Assembly: GCA_022797535.1 (NCBI GenBank)
Contig: JAAWKU010000007.1
Coordinates: forward strand, 1-52,642
DNA length: 52,642 nt
Source of the DNA: Lachnospiraceae bacterium
Lineage (GTDB): Bacteria > Bacillota > Clostridia > Lachnospirales > Lachnospiraceae
Direction: 5' to 3'
Positions 42,944-52,500 of this stretch are shown piece after piece. Made by a program: the position numbers and the translations under genes. The notes under the pieces are model-generated. The model was not told the origin of the DNA. It saw only the letters and a program-made list of their open reading frames with translations, and did no database searches. How positions within the stretch are numbered: position 1 is the first letter of the stretch; the number at the start of each line of letters is the position of its first letter.

Positions 42944-43450
42944 TTATAGCAGACCTTCCAGAACATGCACCTTCATCCGGCGCTGCTCCATGTCCACATT
43001 CAGAATGCACTGTTTAATGGCAGGCAACAGCAATTCCCGCCCATCTGTCATACGGATCACATATACATCATTGGCCCCGGTGGTCATCACGTCCTCCAGA
43101 CAGCCCAGCAATTCCCCAGACGCATCGCATACTTCCAGACCCATCAAATCTGCAATAAAATACTCATCCCGGTTCAGCTTCACCGCATTCTCCCTGGTCA
43201 CATACAGCCCTGCCTGCCGGTACTTTGCCGCCTCATCCAGAGTGTCAATCCCCTTAAATTTCAGGATTACCATCTGTTTAAAAAACTTGATCCCTTCGAT
43301 CTCCAGAGTAATTCTCTCCCGGCCTGTATCCAGAATAACTTCTTTCAATTTCTTAAAACGCCTGGCGTCATCGGTGGTGGGATAGACCTTTACCTCTCCC
43401 CGCACCCCGTGAGTGGTGGTGATGATGCCCACCTGCAGTACCTCTTCCAT
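42944..43450 (-). CDS. rimM: Ribosome maturation factor RimM
   Basis: 168 residues. N-terminal RimM beta barrel (LQVGIITTTHGVRGEVKVYPTTDDARRF, core ITTTHGVRGEVKVYPTT) and C-terminal PRC-barrel (RDEYFIADLMGLEV, VYVIRMTDGRELLLPAI). It helps assembly of the 30S head and binds uS19. ATG 43450 is taken, 9 nt after GGAG; ATG 43456 is possible. Order khpA-rimM-trmD is the classical one. Confidence 0.95.
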   Translation of the reverse strand: MEEVLQVGIITTTHGVRGEVKVYPTTDDARRFKKLKEVILDTGRERITLEIEGIKFFKQMVILKFKGIDTLDEAAKYRQAGLYVTRENAVKLNRDEYFIADLMGLEVCDASGELLGCLEDVMTTGANDVYVIRMTDGRELLLPAIKQCILNVDMEQRRMKVHVLEGLL

Positions 43451-43557
43451 ACACATTCTCTCCTCTGCAAGCAAATATGGCGAAACATGCTGTAAGCGCA
43501 TGCTCCGCCAGTCTCTCCCTGCCTGTCAGCAGCCAATCTGCCACATAAGACGGACAT

Positions 43558-43785
43558 TTATACGATCTCCACGTCCACAATTTTGTTTTCTCTGGAAGAC
43601 GCCGCTTTCACCACAGATCGTATTGCCTTTGCTATCCTGCCCTGCTTTCCGATGACTTTTCCCATATCAGACGCCGCCACATGGAGCTCCACCACCACAT
43701 TCCTGCCGTCTTCTTTTTCTGTCACCACAACCTCATCCGGATGATCCACCAAAGCCTTTGCAATCACTTCAACCAAATCTTTCAT
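43558..43785 (-). CDS. khpA: KH-domain RNA-binding protein KhpA (YlqC)
   Basis: 75 residues. Type II KH fold: LVEVIAKALVDHPDEVVV, then MGKVIGKQGRIAKAIRSVV with the GxxG-type loop IGKQGR. KhpA pairs with KhpB (EloR/Jag) and binds RNA in control of cell elongation. The ATG 43785 with GAGGG fits the usual 75-residue length. The 150 bp between it and rpsP holds nothing recognised. Confidence 0.95.
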   Translation of the reverse strand: MKDLVEVIAKALVDHPDEVVVTEKEDGRNVVVELHVAASDMGKVIGKQGRIAKAIRSVVKAASSRENKIVDVEIV

Positions 43786-43935
43786 TCTTCCCTCTTCTCT
43801 GCATATCTGAGGTCTGACCACGCTAAACCACGCCACGCCCGGGATATTGCTTCGACCGGGAGCTGGCTGGGCAAATCCCAATATGCATGCGATGCCGCGC
43901 CAATGCGCTGTGCCTCCAGCAGTAGAAATCGCTGA

Positions 43936-44181
43936 CTATTTCTCGATGCCTGCGATCTTGAAAAGTTTGCCTACCACTTCCGTGGGCTGTGCGCCGTTTG
44001 TCAACCACTTCTTGGCCAGCTCTTCGTTGATCTTGAACGTGCTGGGATCGGTAGAAGGATCGTAAGTACCGATTTCCTCGATAAATCTTCCGTCTCTGGG
44101 GGAACGGGAATCCGCCACTACGATTCTATAGAAAGGCGCCTTCTTCTGTCCCATTCTTTTCAACCTGATTTTAACTGCCAT
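43936..44181 (-). CDS. rpsP: 30S ribosomal protein bS16
   Basis: 81 residues. [42 protein letters not shown], core [20 protein letters not shown], is the bS16 signature. It is an assembly protein of the 30S body. GGAGG is 7 nt before the ATG, and a promoter with a palindromic spacer lies upstream. Confidence 0.98.
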   Translation of the reverse strand: MAVKIRLKRMGQKKAPFYRIVVADSRSPRDGRFIEEIGTYDPSTDPSTFKINEELAKKWLTNGAQPTEVVGKLFKIAGIEK

Positions 44182-44208
44182 TTTTTTACCTCCGTAATAT
44201 GCTTTGTT

Positions 44209-44236
44209 TTTATAGGATAAGTACTTATAAGTACAA
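44209..44236 (-). promoter_or_regulatory. rpsP promoter with palindromic spacer
   Basis: -10 TATAAA (44209-44214) and -35 TTGTAC (44231-44236), spacer 16 bp. A perfect 14-bp palindrome, GTACTTATAAGTAC (44221-44234), overlaps the -35 and spacer. It could be an operator or only AT-rich symmetry. Confidence 0.5.
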
Positions 44237-44262
44237 ATCTTCCATTGAATCTTTTTCCATGC

Positions 44263-45630
44263 TCAGAAAGGGAATTTCCCGCCTCCCATACCGGGCAGAC
44301 CTCCCATCATGCCCCGGCGTTTACCGCCGCCGCCAAACTGTTTCATCATCTTCTGGCTCTGCTCAAACTGCTTGATAAAACGGTTTACCACGCTGATATC
44401 CACCCCTGCGCCCCTGGCAATGCGGTGCTTTCTCTTGGGATTCAAAATCTTAGGATTGCGCCTCTCCTGAGGTGTCATGGACAACACAATGGCTTCCATA
44501 TGTGCCAGCTGCTTTTCATCCACCATGGATTCCAGTTCGCCGCCCTTGAGCCCCATGCCGGGCAACATGCTCAAAATGCTGCCTATGCCTCCCAGCTTCC
44601 GCATCTGCTTCATGCTCTCCAGATAATCCTCAAAGTCAAACTTACCCTTCTTCATACGGCCGGCCATCTCACGGCCTTTGTCCTCATCCAGGTCAAGGTT
44701 GGCCTGAGCCTTGTCGATCAGAGACAGCACGTCCCCCATGCCCAGTATCCGGCCAGCCATGCGATCCGGGTAGAACTGATCCATATCGGAAAGTTTTTCT
44801 CCCATGCCCACATACAGAATAGGTTTGCCTGTTACCGCTTTGATGGACAATGCCGCACCACCCCTGGTGTCACCGTCCATTTTGGTCAGTACCACACCGT
44901 CGATGCCTACCTTCTGGTCAAACTCTTTGGCCACATTCACTGCGTCCTGGCCGGTCATGGCATCCACCACCAGCAAGGTCTGATGAACAGCCACCTGCTC
45001 CTTGATCTCCTGCAGTTCCCGCATCATGTCCTCGTCCACATGCAGACGTCCTGCCGTATCCAGAATCACCACATTATGCCCGTTCTTCTGTGCAAAGGCA
45101 ATGGCTTCTTTGGCGATTTCCACCGGCCTGTGGTCGCTGCCCATGGAGAATACATCCACTTCCTGCTTCCGTCCATTGATCTGCAGCTGTTCAATGGCGG
45201 CAGGCCTGTAGATGTCGCAGGCCACCAGCAGAGACTTCTTCCCTTTCAGCTTCAGCTTGCCTGCTATTTTGGCCGTGGCCGTGGTCTTGCCGGCACCCTG
45301 CAGACCCACCATCATAAGGACGGTGACGGATTTTCCGGGCTGCATGGCAATCTCCGTGGTCTCGCTGCCCATCAGGGAGATCATCTCCTCATTGACGATC
45401 TTTATCACCATCTGGCCGGGATTTAAGCCGTTCATCACATCCTGGCCCACAGCTCTCTCTTCCACCGCCTTGATAAACTGCTTCACCACCTTGAAGTTCA
45501 CATCGGCCTCCAGCAAGGCCATTTTCACTTCTTTTAAGGCGCTGCGCACATCCTCCTCGGTGAGCCGTCCCTTGCTCCGCAGATTCCTGAAAACGTTCTG
45601 AAGTTTTTCGGTCAGACTCTCAAATGCCAT
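44263..45630 (-). CDS. ffh: Signal recognition particle protein Ffh
   Basis: 455 residues. N domain (1-90), G domain with GLQGAGKTTATAKIAGKLK, core GLQGAGKTTATAKIA (about 108-122), DTAGRLHVDE (about 190-199) and TKMDGDTRGG (about 248-257), then the Met-rich M domain with MRKLGGIGSILSMLPGMG and a C-terminal Gly/Met tail. It binds signal sequences and 4.5S/6S RNA and targets ribosomes to FtsY. ATG 45630 is chosen; the longer upstream frame has no family similarity. ylxM lies 22 bp upstream. Confidence 0.98.
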   Translation of the reverse strand: MAFESLTEKLQNVFRNLRSKGRLTEEDVRSALKEVKMALLEADVNFKVVKQFIKAVEERAVGQDVMNGLNPGQMVIKIVNEEMISLMGSETTEIAMQPGKSVTVLMMVGLQGAGKTTATAKIAGKLKLKGKKSLLVACDIYRPAAIEQLQINGRKQEVDVFSMGSDHRPVEIAKEAIAFAQKNGHNVVILDTAGRLHVDEDMMRELQEIKEQVAVHQTLLVVDAMTGQDAVNVAKEFDQKVGIDGVVLTKMDGDTRGGAALSIKAVTGKPILYVGMGEKLSDMDQFYPDRMAGRILGMGDVLSLIDKAQANLDLDEDKGREMAGRMKKGKFDFEDYLESMKQMRKLGGIGSILSMLPGMGLKGGELESMVDEKQLAHMEAIVLSMTPQERRNPKILNPKRKHRIARGAGVDISVVNRFIKQFEQSQKMMKQFGGGGKRRGMMGGLPGMGGGKFPF

Positions 45631-45652
45631 GCCAATCCCTTCTACCCCTTCC

Positions 45653-46084
45653 TTACAGTTCCTGCCGCAGTTCTGTGGCCAGGCTGTAAATCTCCCGCAG
45701 TCTGTCTGCGTGCCGCTCCGATTCCTGCGCCAGGGTGGTCTCCCGTTCCTGCGCGCCGGACTCCTTCGGTTCCTGCATAAGAGCAGCCCCCCGTTCTCGC
45801 CCATTGAACCCTTCTGTCTGCGCCAGAGTGATAATCCGTTCCACCTTGTCCCGGGCATTCACGAATTTCTCCACCAGCCGCAGCCTGGTTTCGTACTCCT
45901 GAAGGGCCTTGTCGCAGCGCCGAATCAGATCATGTACACCCTGTCTGCTGATGCCTCTCTCCTGGGCAATCTCCCCCAGAGACAGATCATTGCACACCGC
46001 ATCCTCATAGATACTGCGCTGGTGTTCTGTCAGCAATTCCCCATAGAAATCATACAAAAGCGCCTGCTGATATATTTTCTCCAT
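45653..46084 (-). CDS. ylxM: YlxM/p13-like SRP-associated DNA-binding protein
   Basis: 143 residues. N-terminal helix-turn-helix like sigma-70 region 4: [38 protein letters not shown], core [20 protein letters not shown]. YlxM sits before ffh in most Firmicutes and is thought to assist SRP assembly. Here the C-terminal half (about 85-143) is a longer, Glu/Arg-rich tail than usual. The start has GGAGG upstream. Own promoter at 46132-46160. Confidence 0.92.
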   Translation of the reverse strand: MEKIYQQALLYDFYGELLTEHQRSIYEDAVCNDLSLGEIAQERGISRQGVHDLIRRCDKALQEYETRLRLVEKFVNARDKVERIITLAQTEGFNGRERGAALMQEPKESGAQERETTLAQESERHADRLREIYSLATELRQEL

Positions 46085-46131
46085 GCGATCCTGCCTCCGA
46101 TTCTGTTCTGCAGGCCGATGCCCACTTTGCC

Positions 46132-46160
46132 ATCATACAACACACCGTCTATGCTGTCAA
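46132..46160 (-). promoter_or_regulatory. Promoter of ylxM-ffh
   Basis: Perfect TTGACA (46155-46160), 17-bp spacer, TATGAT (46132-46137). One of the strongest-looking promoters in the window. Confidence 0.85.
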
Positions 46161-46178
46161 GTATTTTTTCTTTACACT

Positions 46179-47075
46179 TTATAGTTTTTCACTGAAATAG
46201 CTTTTGTAGCCCTCACCGTAAATCTCCGTGGCGCTGCTTATAATCATAAATGCCTGGGGATCCTCCTCCTTTACGATCACCTCCGTCTTGGGGGCTGTAG
46301 ACTTTTTAACTGCGCACAGAATCACCTGTTTTTCCTTGCCGCTGAAAGCGCCTGATCCCTGCATATGAGTCACTCCGAGGTCCAGTTCCTCCAAAAGACG
46401 CCGGGTGATCTGCTCCGACTTGTCACTGATTATGAACATCAGCTTGGCCTCATCACGGCCATAGAGCACCAGATCCAGAACCAGAGAGATCACAAACACC
46501 GTCAGGCCCGCATACAGGGCCACATCCGTATTTTTGAACACAAAGCCCGATACCGCCACGATGACGGCATCCATGGCCAGGAACAGTCCTCCTGTTCTCA
46601 GATGAGGCATCTTGATCCGCAGGAGTTTGATGATAATGTCCGTTCCCCCGGTGGTGGCCCCCGCCTTGAACACCCATCCGATCCCCACCGCCGCCAGACT
46701 GCCTCCCACCAGTGCCGCCAGCAGAGGATCCGTAGTGGCTACCTTCACGCCGGAGAGAAGGTTGGTGAACAGGGAGATCACCACCGTGCAATAAATGGTG
46801 GAAAGACTGAAACGGAGACCGAATTTCCAGGCCCCCAGAATCAGGATGGGAATATTGATCAGCAGCATCAAAGTACCTGTCTCCACCGGGATCAGGCGGT
46901 TCAGGATAATGGCGATGCCGGTGACCCCGCCCGGAGCCAGGGAATTAGGGTCAAGAAACAGGCTGATCGCCGCGGAATAGACCGCGCAGGCGACTGTGAT
47001 CAGCAGATAGTTGACCAGGGTCTTTTTTACGCCCGCTTTTTTGAGGAGGATATCTTTCTGTTGGTTCTCTTTCAT
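46179..47075 (-). CDS. YitT family membrane protein
   Basis: 298 residues. Five to six membrane helices (about 18-190) typical of the DUF161/YitT domain, with LFLDPNSLAPGGVTGIAIILN, core LAPGGVTGIAIILN, and GWVFKAGATTGGTDII. The DUF2179 domain follows (about 225-290, LDLGVTHMQGSGAFSGKEKQVILCAV, core GSGAFSGKEKQVILCAV). Function is unknown; relatives are linked to small-molecule transport. ATG 47075 has AAGGAG 6 nt upstream; a GTG just before it is possible. Confidence 0.93.
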   Translation of the reverse strand: MKENQQKDILLKKAGVKKTLVNYLLITVACAVYSAAISLFLDPNSLAPGGVTGIAIILNRLIPVETGTLMLLINIPILILGAWKFGLRFSLSTIYCTVVISLFTNLLSGVKVATTDPLLAALVGGSLAAVGIGWVFKAGATTGGTDIIIKLLRIKMPHLRTGGLFLAMDAVIVAVSGFVFKNTDVALYAGLTVFVISLVLDLVLYGRDEAKLMFIISDKSEQITRRLLEELDLGVTHMQGSGAFSGKEKQVILCAVKKSTAPKTEVIVKEEDPQAFMIISSATEIYGEGYKSYFSEKL

Positions 47076-47177
47076 CACATGCTCCTTTTCAAATTTATCT
47101 TTTCCCTGCGCCGCCCGGGACAGCCCGCAAAGGACTGAGCCAATGGACAGGGGAAGTTTCCTGGGATACCTGCAGGA

Positions 47178-47207
47178 TAAAAAATCCGCATATTTTCATA
47201 TGCGGAT
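47178..47207 (-). terminator. Terminator of ilvA
   Basis: Minus-strand perfect 10-bp stem ATCCGCATAT/ATATGCGGAT with a GAAA tetraloop and TTTTTTA tail. A further 7-bp GC stem overlaps the ilvA stop (47264-47282) but lacks a T run. Confidence 0.92.
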
Positions 47208-47289
47208 TCATAATCAGTATACAGCATTCTCGCTTTATTATACTTCTTTTCCAGACTGCCCGGGCCGGCGGCATACCGCCGGGAAAAGG

Positions 47290-48501
47290 CTATATATTGG
47301 TGCGCACCTGCTTGGGCTGATAGCCTTTTTCCTCCAGTGCCTTCATGATCTGCTGCTTGTGCTCCGTGCCAAAAGCCTCCAGAGTAATCCGCAGTTCCAC
47401 CGCGGCATTGCGGTTGGTGGAAACAAACTGGTTATGCTCCAGTTTGATTACGTTACCGTTCTCGGCCGCAATCACCCCGGATACCCGGCACAGTTCTCCC
47501 GGTTTGTCCGGCAGCAGCACCGACACGGTAAATATTCTGTCCCGGAAAATCAGTCCCTGCTGCACCACGGAGGACATGGTGATCACATCCATATTGCCGC
47601 CGCTGAGGATCGCCACCACCTTTTTGTCTTTCACATCCATATGCTTTACCGCCGCCACGGACAGAAGGCCCGAATTCTCCACTACCATCTTATGATTTTC
47701 CACCATATCCAAAAATGCCACCACCAGTTCCTCATCCCGAATGGTGATGATATCGTCCAGGTTCTGCTGGATATAGGGGAACAGTTTGCCGCCGGGAGTC
47801 TTTACCGCCGTACCGTCCGCAATGGTGTTGACATGGGGCAGGGTAGTCACCTTGCCCGCTCTCAGAGATTCCTGCATACAGTTGGCTCCCGCCGGTTCCA
47901 CGCCAATGACCTGAATCTTGGGATTTAAGAGTTTTGCCAGCGTGGAGACACCTGCCGCCAGGCCTCCGCCTCCGATGGGAACCAGAATGTAGTCCACCAG
48001 GGGAAGTTCCTTCACGATCTCCATGGCGATGGTTCCCTGGCCGGTGGCCACGGTGAGATCGTCAAAGGGATGAATGAAGGTATATCCATGTTCCTCTGCC
48101 AATTCATAGGCTTTGGCGCAGGCTTCATCATACACGTCTCCATGGAGCACCACCTCCGCGCCATAGCCCTTGGTACGGTTCACCTTCATCAGAGGTGTGG
48201 TGGTAGGCATGACGATGGTGGCCTTTGCCCCATAACACTGAGCCGCATATGCCACGCCCTGGGCATGATTGCCCGCAGAGGCGGTAATCAGTCCCTTGGC
48301 CCTCTCTTCCTCTGTCAGGGTGCTCATCTTATAATAGGCCCCTCTCACCTTGTAGGCTCCGGTAAACTGCATATTTTCCGGCTTCAGGTATACTTTGTTC
48401 CCCGTATGGCTGCTGAGGAAATCGCTGTATACCAGCTTAGTCTCTAATGTGACACGCTTTACGATCTCGGACGCTTCCTCAAATTGATCCAATGTCATCA
48501 T
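47290..48501 (-). CDS. ilvA: Threonine ammonia-lyase
   Basis: 403 residues. PLP-dependent fold type II: LKPENMQFTGAYKVRGAY with the Schiff-base Lys at about 51 (core QFTGAYKVRGAY), ASAGNHAQGVAYAA (about 76-89), the phosphate loop GGGGLAAG (about 181-188) and a C-terminal ACT domain (about 325-400). It converts threonine to 2-oxobutanoate, the first step of isoleucine synthesis or of threonine catabolism. The ACT domain suggests allosteric control. ATG 48501 with AGGAGG upstream. It lies between ftsY and the yitT-family gene, which is not the usual place. Confidence 0.95.
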   Translation of the reverse strand: MMTLDQFEEASEIVKRVTLETKLVYSDFLSSHTGNKVYLKPENMQFTGAYKVRGAYYKMSTLTEEERAKGLITASAGNHAQGVAYAAQCYGAKATIVMPTTTPLMKVNRTKGYGAEVVLHGDVYDEACAKAYELAEEHGYTFIHPFDDLTVATGQGTIAMEIVKELPLVDYILVPIGGGGLAAGVSTLAKLLNPKIQVIGVEPAGANCMQESLRAGKVTTLPHVNTIADGTAVKTPGGKLFPYIQQNLDDIITIRDEELVVAFLDMVENHKMVVENSGLLSVAAVKHMDVKDKKVVAILSGGNMDVITMSSVVQQGLIFRDRIFTVSVLLPDKPGELCRVSGVIAAENGNVIKLEHNQFVSTNRNAAVELRITLEAFGTEHKQQIMKALEEKGYQPKQVRTNI

Positions 48502-48612
48502 GATATCATTCCTCCTATGAAAGTTCCGCCTACTCTCATTCCACAACTTCCCCCGGATCCACGGATCCCTGCGCTGACAGGAAATATGCTGATGAGAGTT
48601 CCGCAAAAATAT

Positions 48613-49569
48613 TTATCCCTCTGTGTCCTGTCCATATGTGGGATCCACATCAAACAGCGCGTTCACAAACTCATCCGAATTAAACTTCTGGAGATCCTCT
48701 ATGGTCTCCCCCACGCCGATGTATTTCACCGGCACCTGCAGTTGGGACTGGATGGCCACGGCAATACCTCCCTTGGCCGTACCGTCCATCTTGGTAAGAA
48801 TGATGCCGGTGAGATCCGCCACCTCGCCGAACTCCCTGGCCTGAACCATGGCGTTCTGTCCGGTGGTTCCGTCCAGGACGATCAGATTCTCCCGGTGAGC
48901 ATCGGGGAACTCCCGGTCAATGATCCGGTTCATCTTCCTCAGTTCCTCCATCAGATTCTTCTTGTTGTGGAGACGTCCCGCCGTGTCGATCAACAGTACA
49001 TCCGCATGGCGGGCCTTCGCCGCGTTCACTGCGTCAAACACCACGCTGGCAGGATCCGTGCCCTCCCGGCCGCCGATCATGTCCACCTCCGCCCTTCTGG
49101 CCCACTCCGCCAGTTGCTCTCCAGCCGCCGCGCGGAAGGTGTCTGCGGCTGCGATCAACACCTTCAGGCCATTGTCCTTCAGCTTGCCCGCCAGCTTGCC
49201 CACAGAAGTGGTTTTCCCTACGCCATTGACACCGATCACCATGATAACGGACTTCTGCCGCTCAAAGTCATAGGCCGTATCGTCCACCCGCATCTGCTCC
49301 CTTATGCTTTCAATCAGCAGCTGCTTGCAGGCGGAAGGTTCCTTGATATGCCGCTCCTTCACCTGGGCCTTCAGACGCTCCACGATCTCTCCCGTGGCGT
49401 TGACGCCGATGTCCCCCATGATCAGGATTTCCTCCAATTCCTCATAGAAATCTTCATCAATGGCAGAAAAGCCGCTGAATACATTGTCAATGCCCCGCAC
49501 AATGTTGTTCCGGGTCTTGCTGAGGCCCTCCTTCAGACGGCTGAAAAAACCTTTCTTTTCCTCGCTCAT
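48613..49569 (-). CDS. ftsY: SRP receptor FtsY
   Basis: 318 residues, the short form with little acidic A domain. N domain 1-95, then G domain with GVNGVGKTTSVGKLA (about 113-127), DTAGRLHNKKNL (about 196-207), TKMDGTAKGG (about 259-268) and KYIGVGETIEDLQKF. It receives Ffh-ribosome complexes at the membrane. AGGAG precedes the ATG. smc ends 20 bp upstream. Confidence 0.98.
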   Translation of the reverse strand: MSEEKKGFFSRLKEGLSKTRNNIVRGIDNVFSGFSAIDEDFYEELEEILIMGDIGVNATGEIVERLKAQVKERHIKEPSACKQLLIESIREQMRVDDTAYDFERQKSVIMVIGVNGVGKTTSVGKLAGKLKDNGLKVLIAAADTFRAAAGEQLAEWARRAEVDMIGGREGTDPASVVFDAVNAAKARHADVLLIDTAGRLHNKKNLMEELRKMNRIIDREFPDAHRENLIVLDGTTGQNAMVQAREFGEVADLTGIILTKMDGTAKGGIAVAIQSQLQVPVKYIGVGETIEDLQKFNSDEFVNALFDVDPTYGQDTEG

Positions 49570-49589
49570 ACGCTGTCTCCTATCCTATA

Positions 49590-52500
49590 TTACGTGAGAT
49601 CCTTGTCCACCAGGTTTACGCTCACCAGCGTGGATACTCCCTTTTCCTGCATGGTGATACCATATAGACGGTCCGCCCGCTCCATGGTACCGCGCCTGTG
49701 GGTGATCACGATAAACTGGGTGTGTTTAGTCAGCTTATGTAAGTATTTGGCATATCTGGATACATTGGACTCATCCAGAGCGGCCTCAATCTCGTCCAAA
49801 AGGCAGAAAGGTGAGGGCTTCAAGTTCTGTATGGCAAACAGCAGGGAAATGGCGGTCAAGGCCTTTTCGCCGCCGGAAAGCTGCATCATGTTCTGCAGCT
49901 TCTTGCCCGGTGGCTGAGCAATAATGCGAATGCCCGCCTCCAGAATGTCCTCATCCTCCATCAGTTCCAGCGTACCCTTGCCTCCGCCGAAAAGTTCCTT
50001 GAACACTTTGTCAAACTCCCTGCAGATTTCCGCGAACTTCTCATTGAACTGTCGACGCATGGCGCCGTCCAGCTCCTGTATGATACCCTCCAGGGTTTTT
50101 TCCGCCTCCACCAGGTCGTCATGCTGGTTTTTCATGAATGTATACCGTTCCATCAGATTTTTGTAATCCTCGATGGCATTCACATTCACATCCCCCAGCT
50201 TCCTGATCTGGTCCTTTAAGTTGCCGATCTCCCGCTTCATGGCGGGAAGATCCGTCATCTCCTCATTGCGGATGGACATGGCGTCGCTCAGAGTGATCTC
50301 GTACTCGTTCCACATATAATTGATCTGGGATTCCACGGTTTCCTCCAGGCGCTCCTTTTGGGCGGAAAGCCTGTAGACCTCCTTGTCCAGAGCTGTCATG
50401 CGCTCCGCCAGTTCTTCCCGGGCGGTAAAGAAATTTTTCTGCTGGCTGCCCAGCGTTTCTTTTTTCTCCATGTCTTCCTTCAGCTTTGCCTCGGACTGGG
50501 ACTGGATTTCGTGGGAGGCAGCGATGGTCTGCCGGATCTCCTCAATCTGGCGGCTCTTCTCCTCCGCGTCCTGCAGACTCTGGAGCAGAGCTTCCTCGAT
50601 CTCCTCCAATTCCCTGCGGGACTGCTCCGTCTCCCCCGCGATACGATCCACATTGACCTGATGGAATTCCTGGGTCTGAAGCATTTTCTCCACTTTCAGA
50701 TCCCACTCCGCCACATGGGCCGAGGATTCGGATTCCTCCCGCCGGCTCTCTTCCAATTCCTTCTGCCACAGGGCGATCTGCTGCTGGGAGGCCTTCTCCG
50801 CTTCCTCGCTGGCCGCCAGCTCCTTCTGTATGGCCTCCTTGCTGCTGATAATTTCCTGAATCTGGCCTTCGATCTCTCTCTCTTCTTTTTTCATGGAGTC
50901 GTAGCCCTGTTCCTCCTCCGCCATGCGTTCCCTGGCCTGAGAAATGCTGATCCGCACTGTGTTCTGCTCAATGGAACATTTCTGGATATCGGCTTTCATG
51001 GCTTCGATCTCCATACGCAGTTTGTTTCTATGGGCCTTGATATCTTCAATGGCGGCGCTGGTATCTTGGATGGTCTTGGTCAGTTTTGCGATTTTCTTCT
51101 CCAGTTCCTCCATCTGCCGGCGGCGGCCCAGCAGATTGCTGCTGTTCTTGAACGCGCCGCCGCTGATGGCGCCCCCCGGCACCAGCAGTTCTCCCTCCAG
51201 AGTGACCATCCTGATGCCGTAATCATACTTTCTGGCAATCCGCACCGCATTGTCCACATTGTCCGCCACCACGATGCGCCCCAGCATGGCTTTCGCCACA
51301 TTACGGTACTTTGGATCCGTAGACACCAGTTGATCCGCCATACCGATGACCCCCTTCTCGTTCAATACCTCCGGGGTTTTGAATTCCTGGGGACGGGTGA
51401 TGCTGGTGAGGGGCAGGAAGGTGGCACGGCCCGCCCTGTGTTCTTTCAGATAAGCGATCATTTTCTTGGCCGTGGTCTCGTCATCCGTGACGATATTCTG
51501 AATATTGCCCCCCAAGGCAGTCTCGATGGCGGTCTCATACTTTTTTTCCACCTGGATAATATCGGCCACCACGCCGATAATGCCCTTTACCTGATCCTTC
51601 TGCTCCATGACCTTCTTGACGCTGCCGCCATAGCCCTCATAGCGCTCCGTCAGTCCCGCCAGCGCTTCCAGGCGGGACTTCTCCTGATGGTAATTCTGCT
51701 GGGCGTCCCGCAGCTTCTGATCATGAGCCGCCAGGCCGCTGCGAATCTCACCCAGTTCTGATTCTCTGTCCGCCACATCCTGGTTCATCGCCCCTATCTT
51801 ATCCGTGATCTCCTCAAAACGATGCTCCAGCTGGCGGATCGTTTCTTCCCGGGCCTCCTCGTCGGACTTGGCCCGCAGAATCCGGGAATTCAATTCCGCC
51901 TTACGGATATTGATCTGCTCGGTCATGGTGTCATAGCGTCCCAACTTGGACTTGATGGTAGCCCGCTGGTTCAATTCCCCGATGATGGCATTTTTTCCTG
52001 TCTCAATCTGGCCGTTGAGTTCCTCGATTTTATCCTGTACCGCCTTAAGCTGCTCCCTTACCTGATCCCTGATCCCGATAAGTTCCTGTGCCTGCTGGTC
52101 GATCCGGGCTTTCTGGTCAAGGATTTCCTCTTTGTCCCGATCCTTGGCGGCGATCTGTGCCTCCACTGCCTCCTTACGGTTCCTCAGATGCGTCTCGTTG
52201 CCCCTGGCAGAGTTGATCTGTTCTTTCAGCACCGCCACTTCGCCCTCTAACCTGCCCCGGAGAAGGCCCGCATCGCTCAGGCTGGCCCGGGCCTCCTCGA
52301 TGGCTCTGTCCAGTTCCTCTATCTGGGACTGTACCTGTTCATATTCCTCCTTGATATGTTCATACTTTTCCCTGGTCTCCCGCAGATCCCCGCCGGCAAT
52401 TCGGTGCTTTTCACCCACCTCCGCAAGCTGATTCTTCAGGCGGTCATTCTCCAGCAAAAAAACATTTACATCCAGAGTCTTTAACTCTTCTTTTTTCTTC

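Noticed and set aside
47264..47282. GC hairpin overlapping the ilvA stop as terminator
   Set aside because: No T run; the better terminator lies downstream at 47178-47207.
48502..48612. T-box or riboswitch before ilvA
   Set aside because: The 111-bp gap shows neither a terminator nor a recognisable leader structure.
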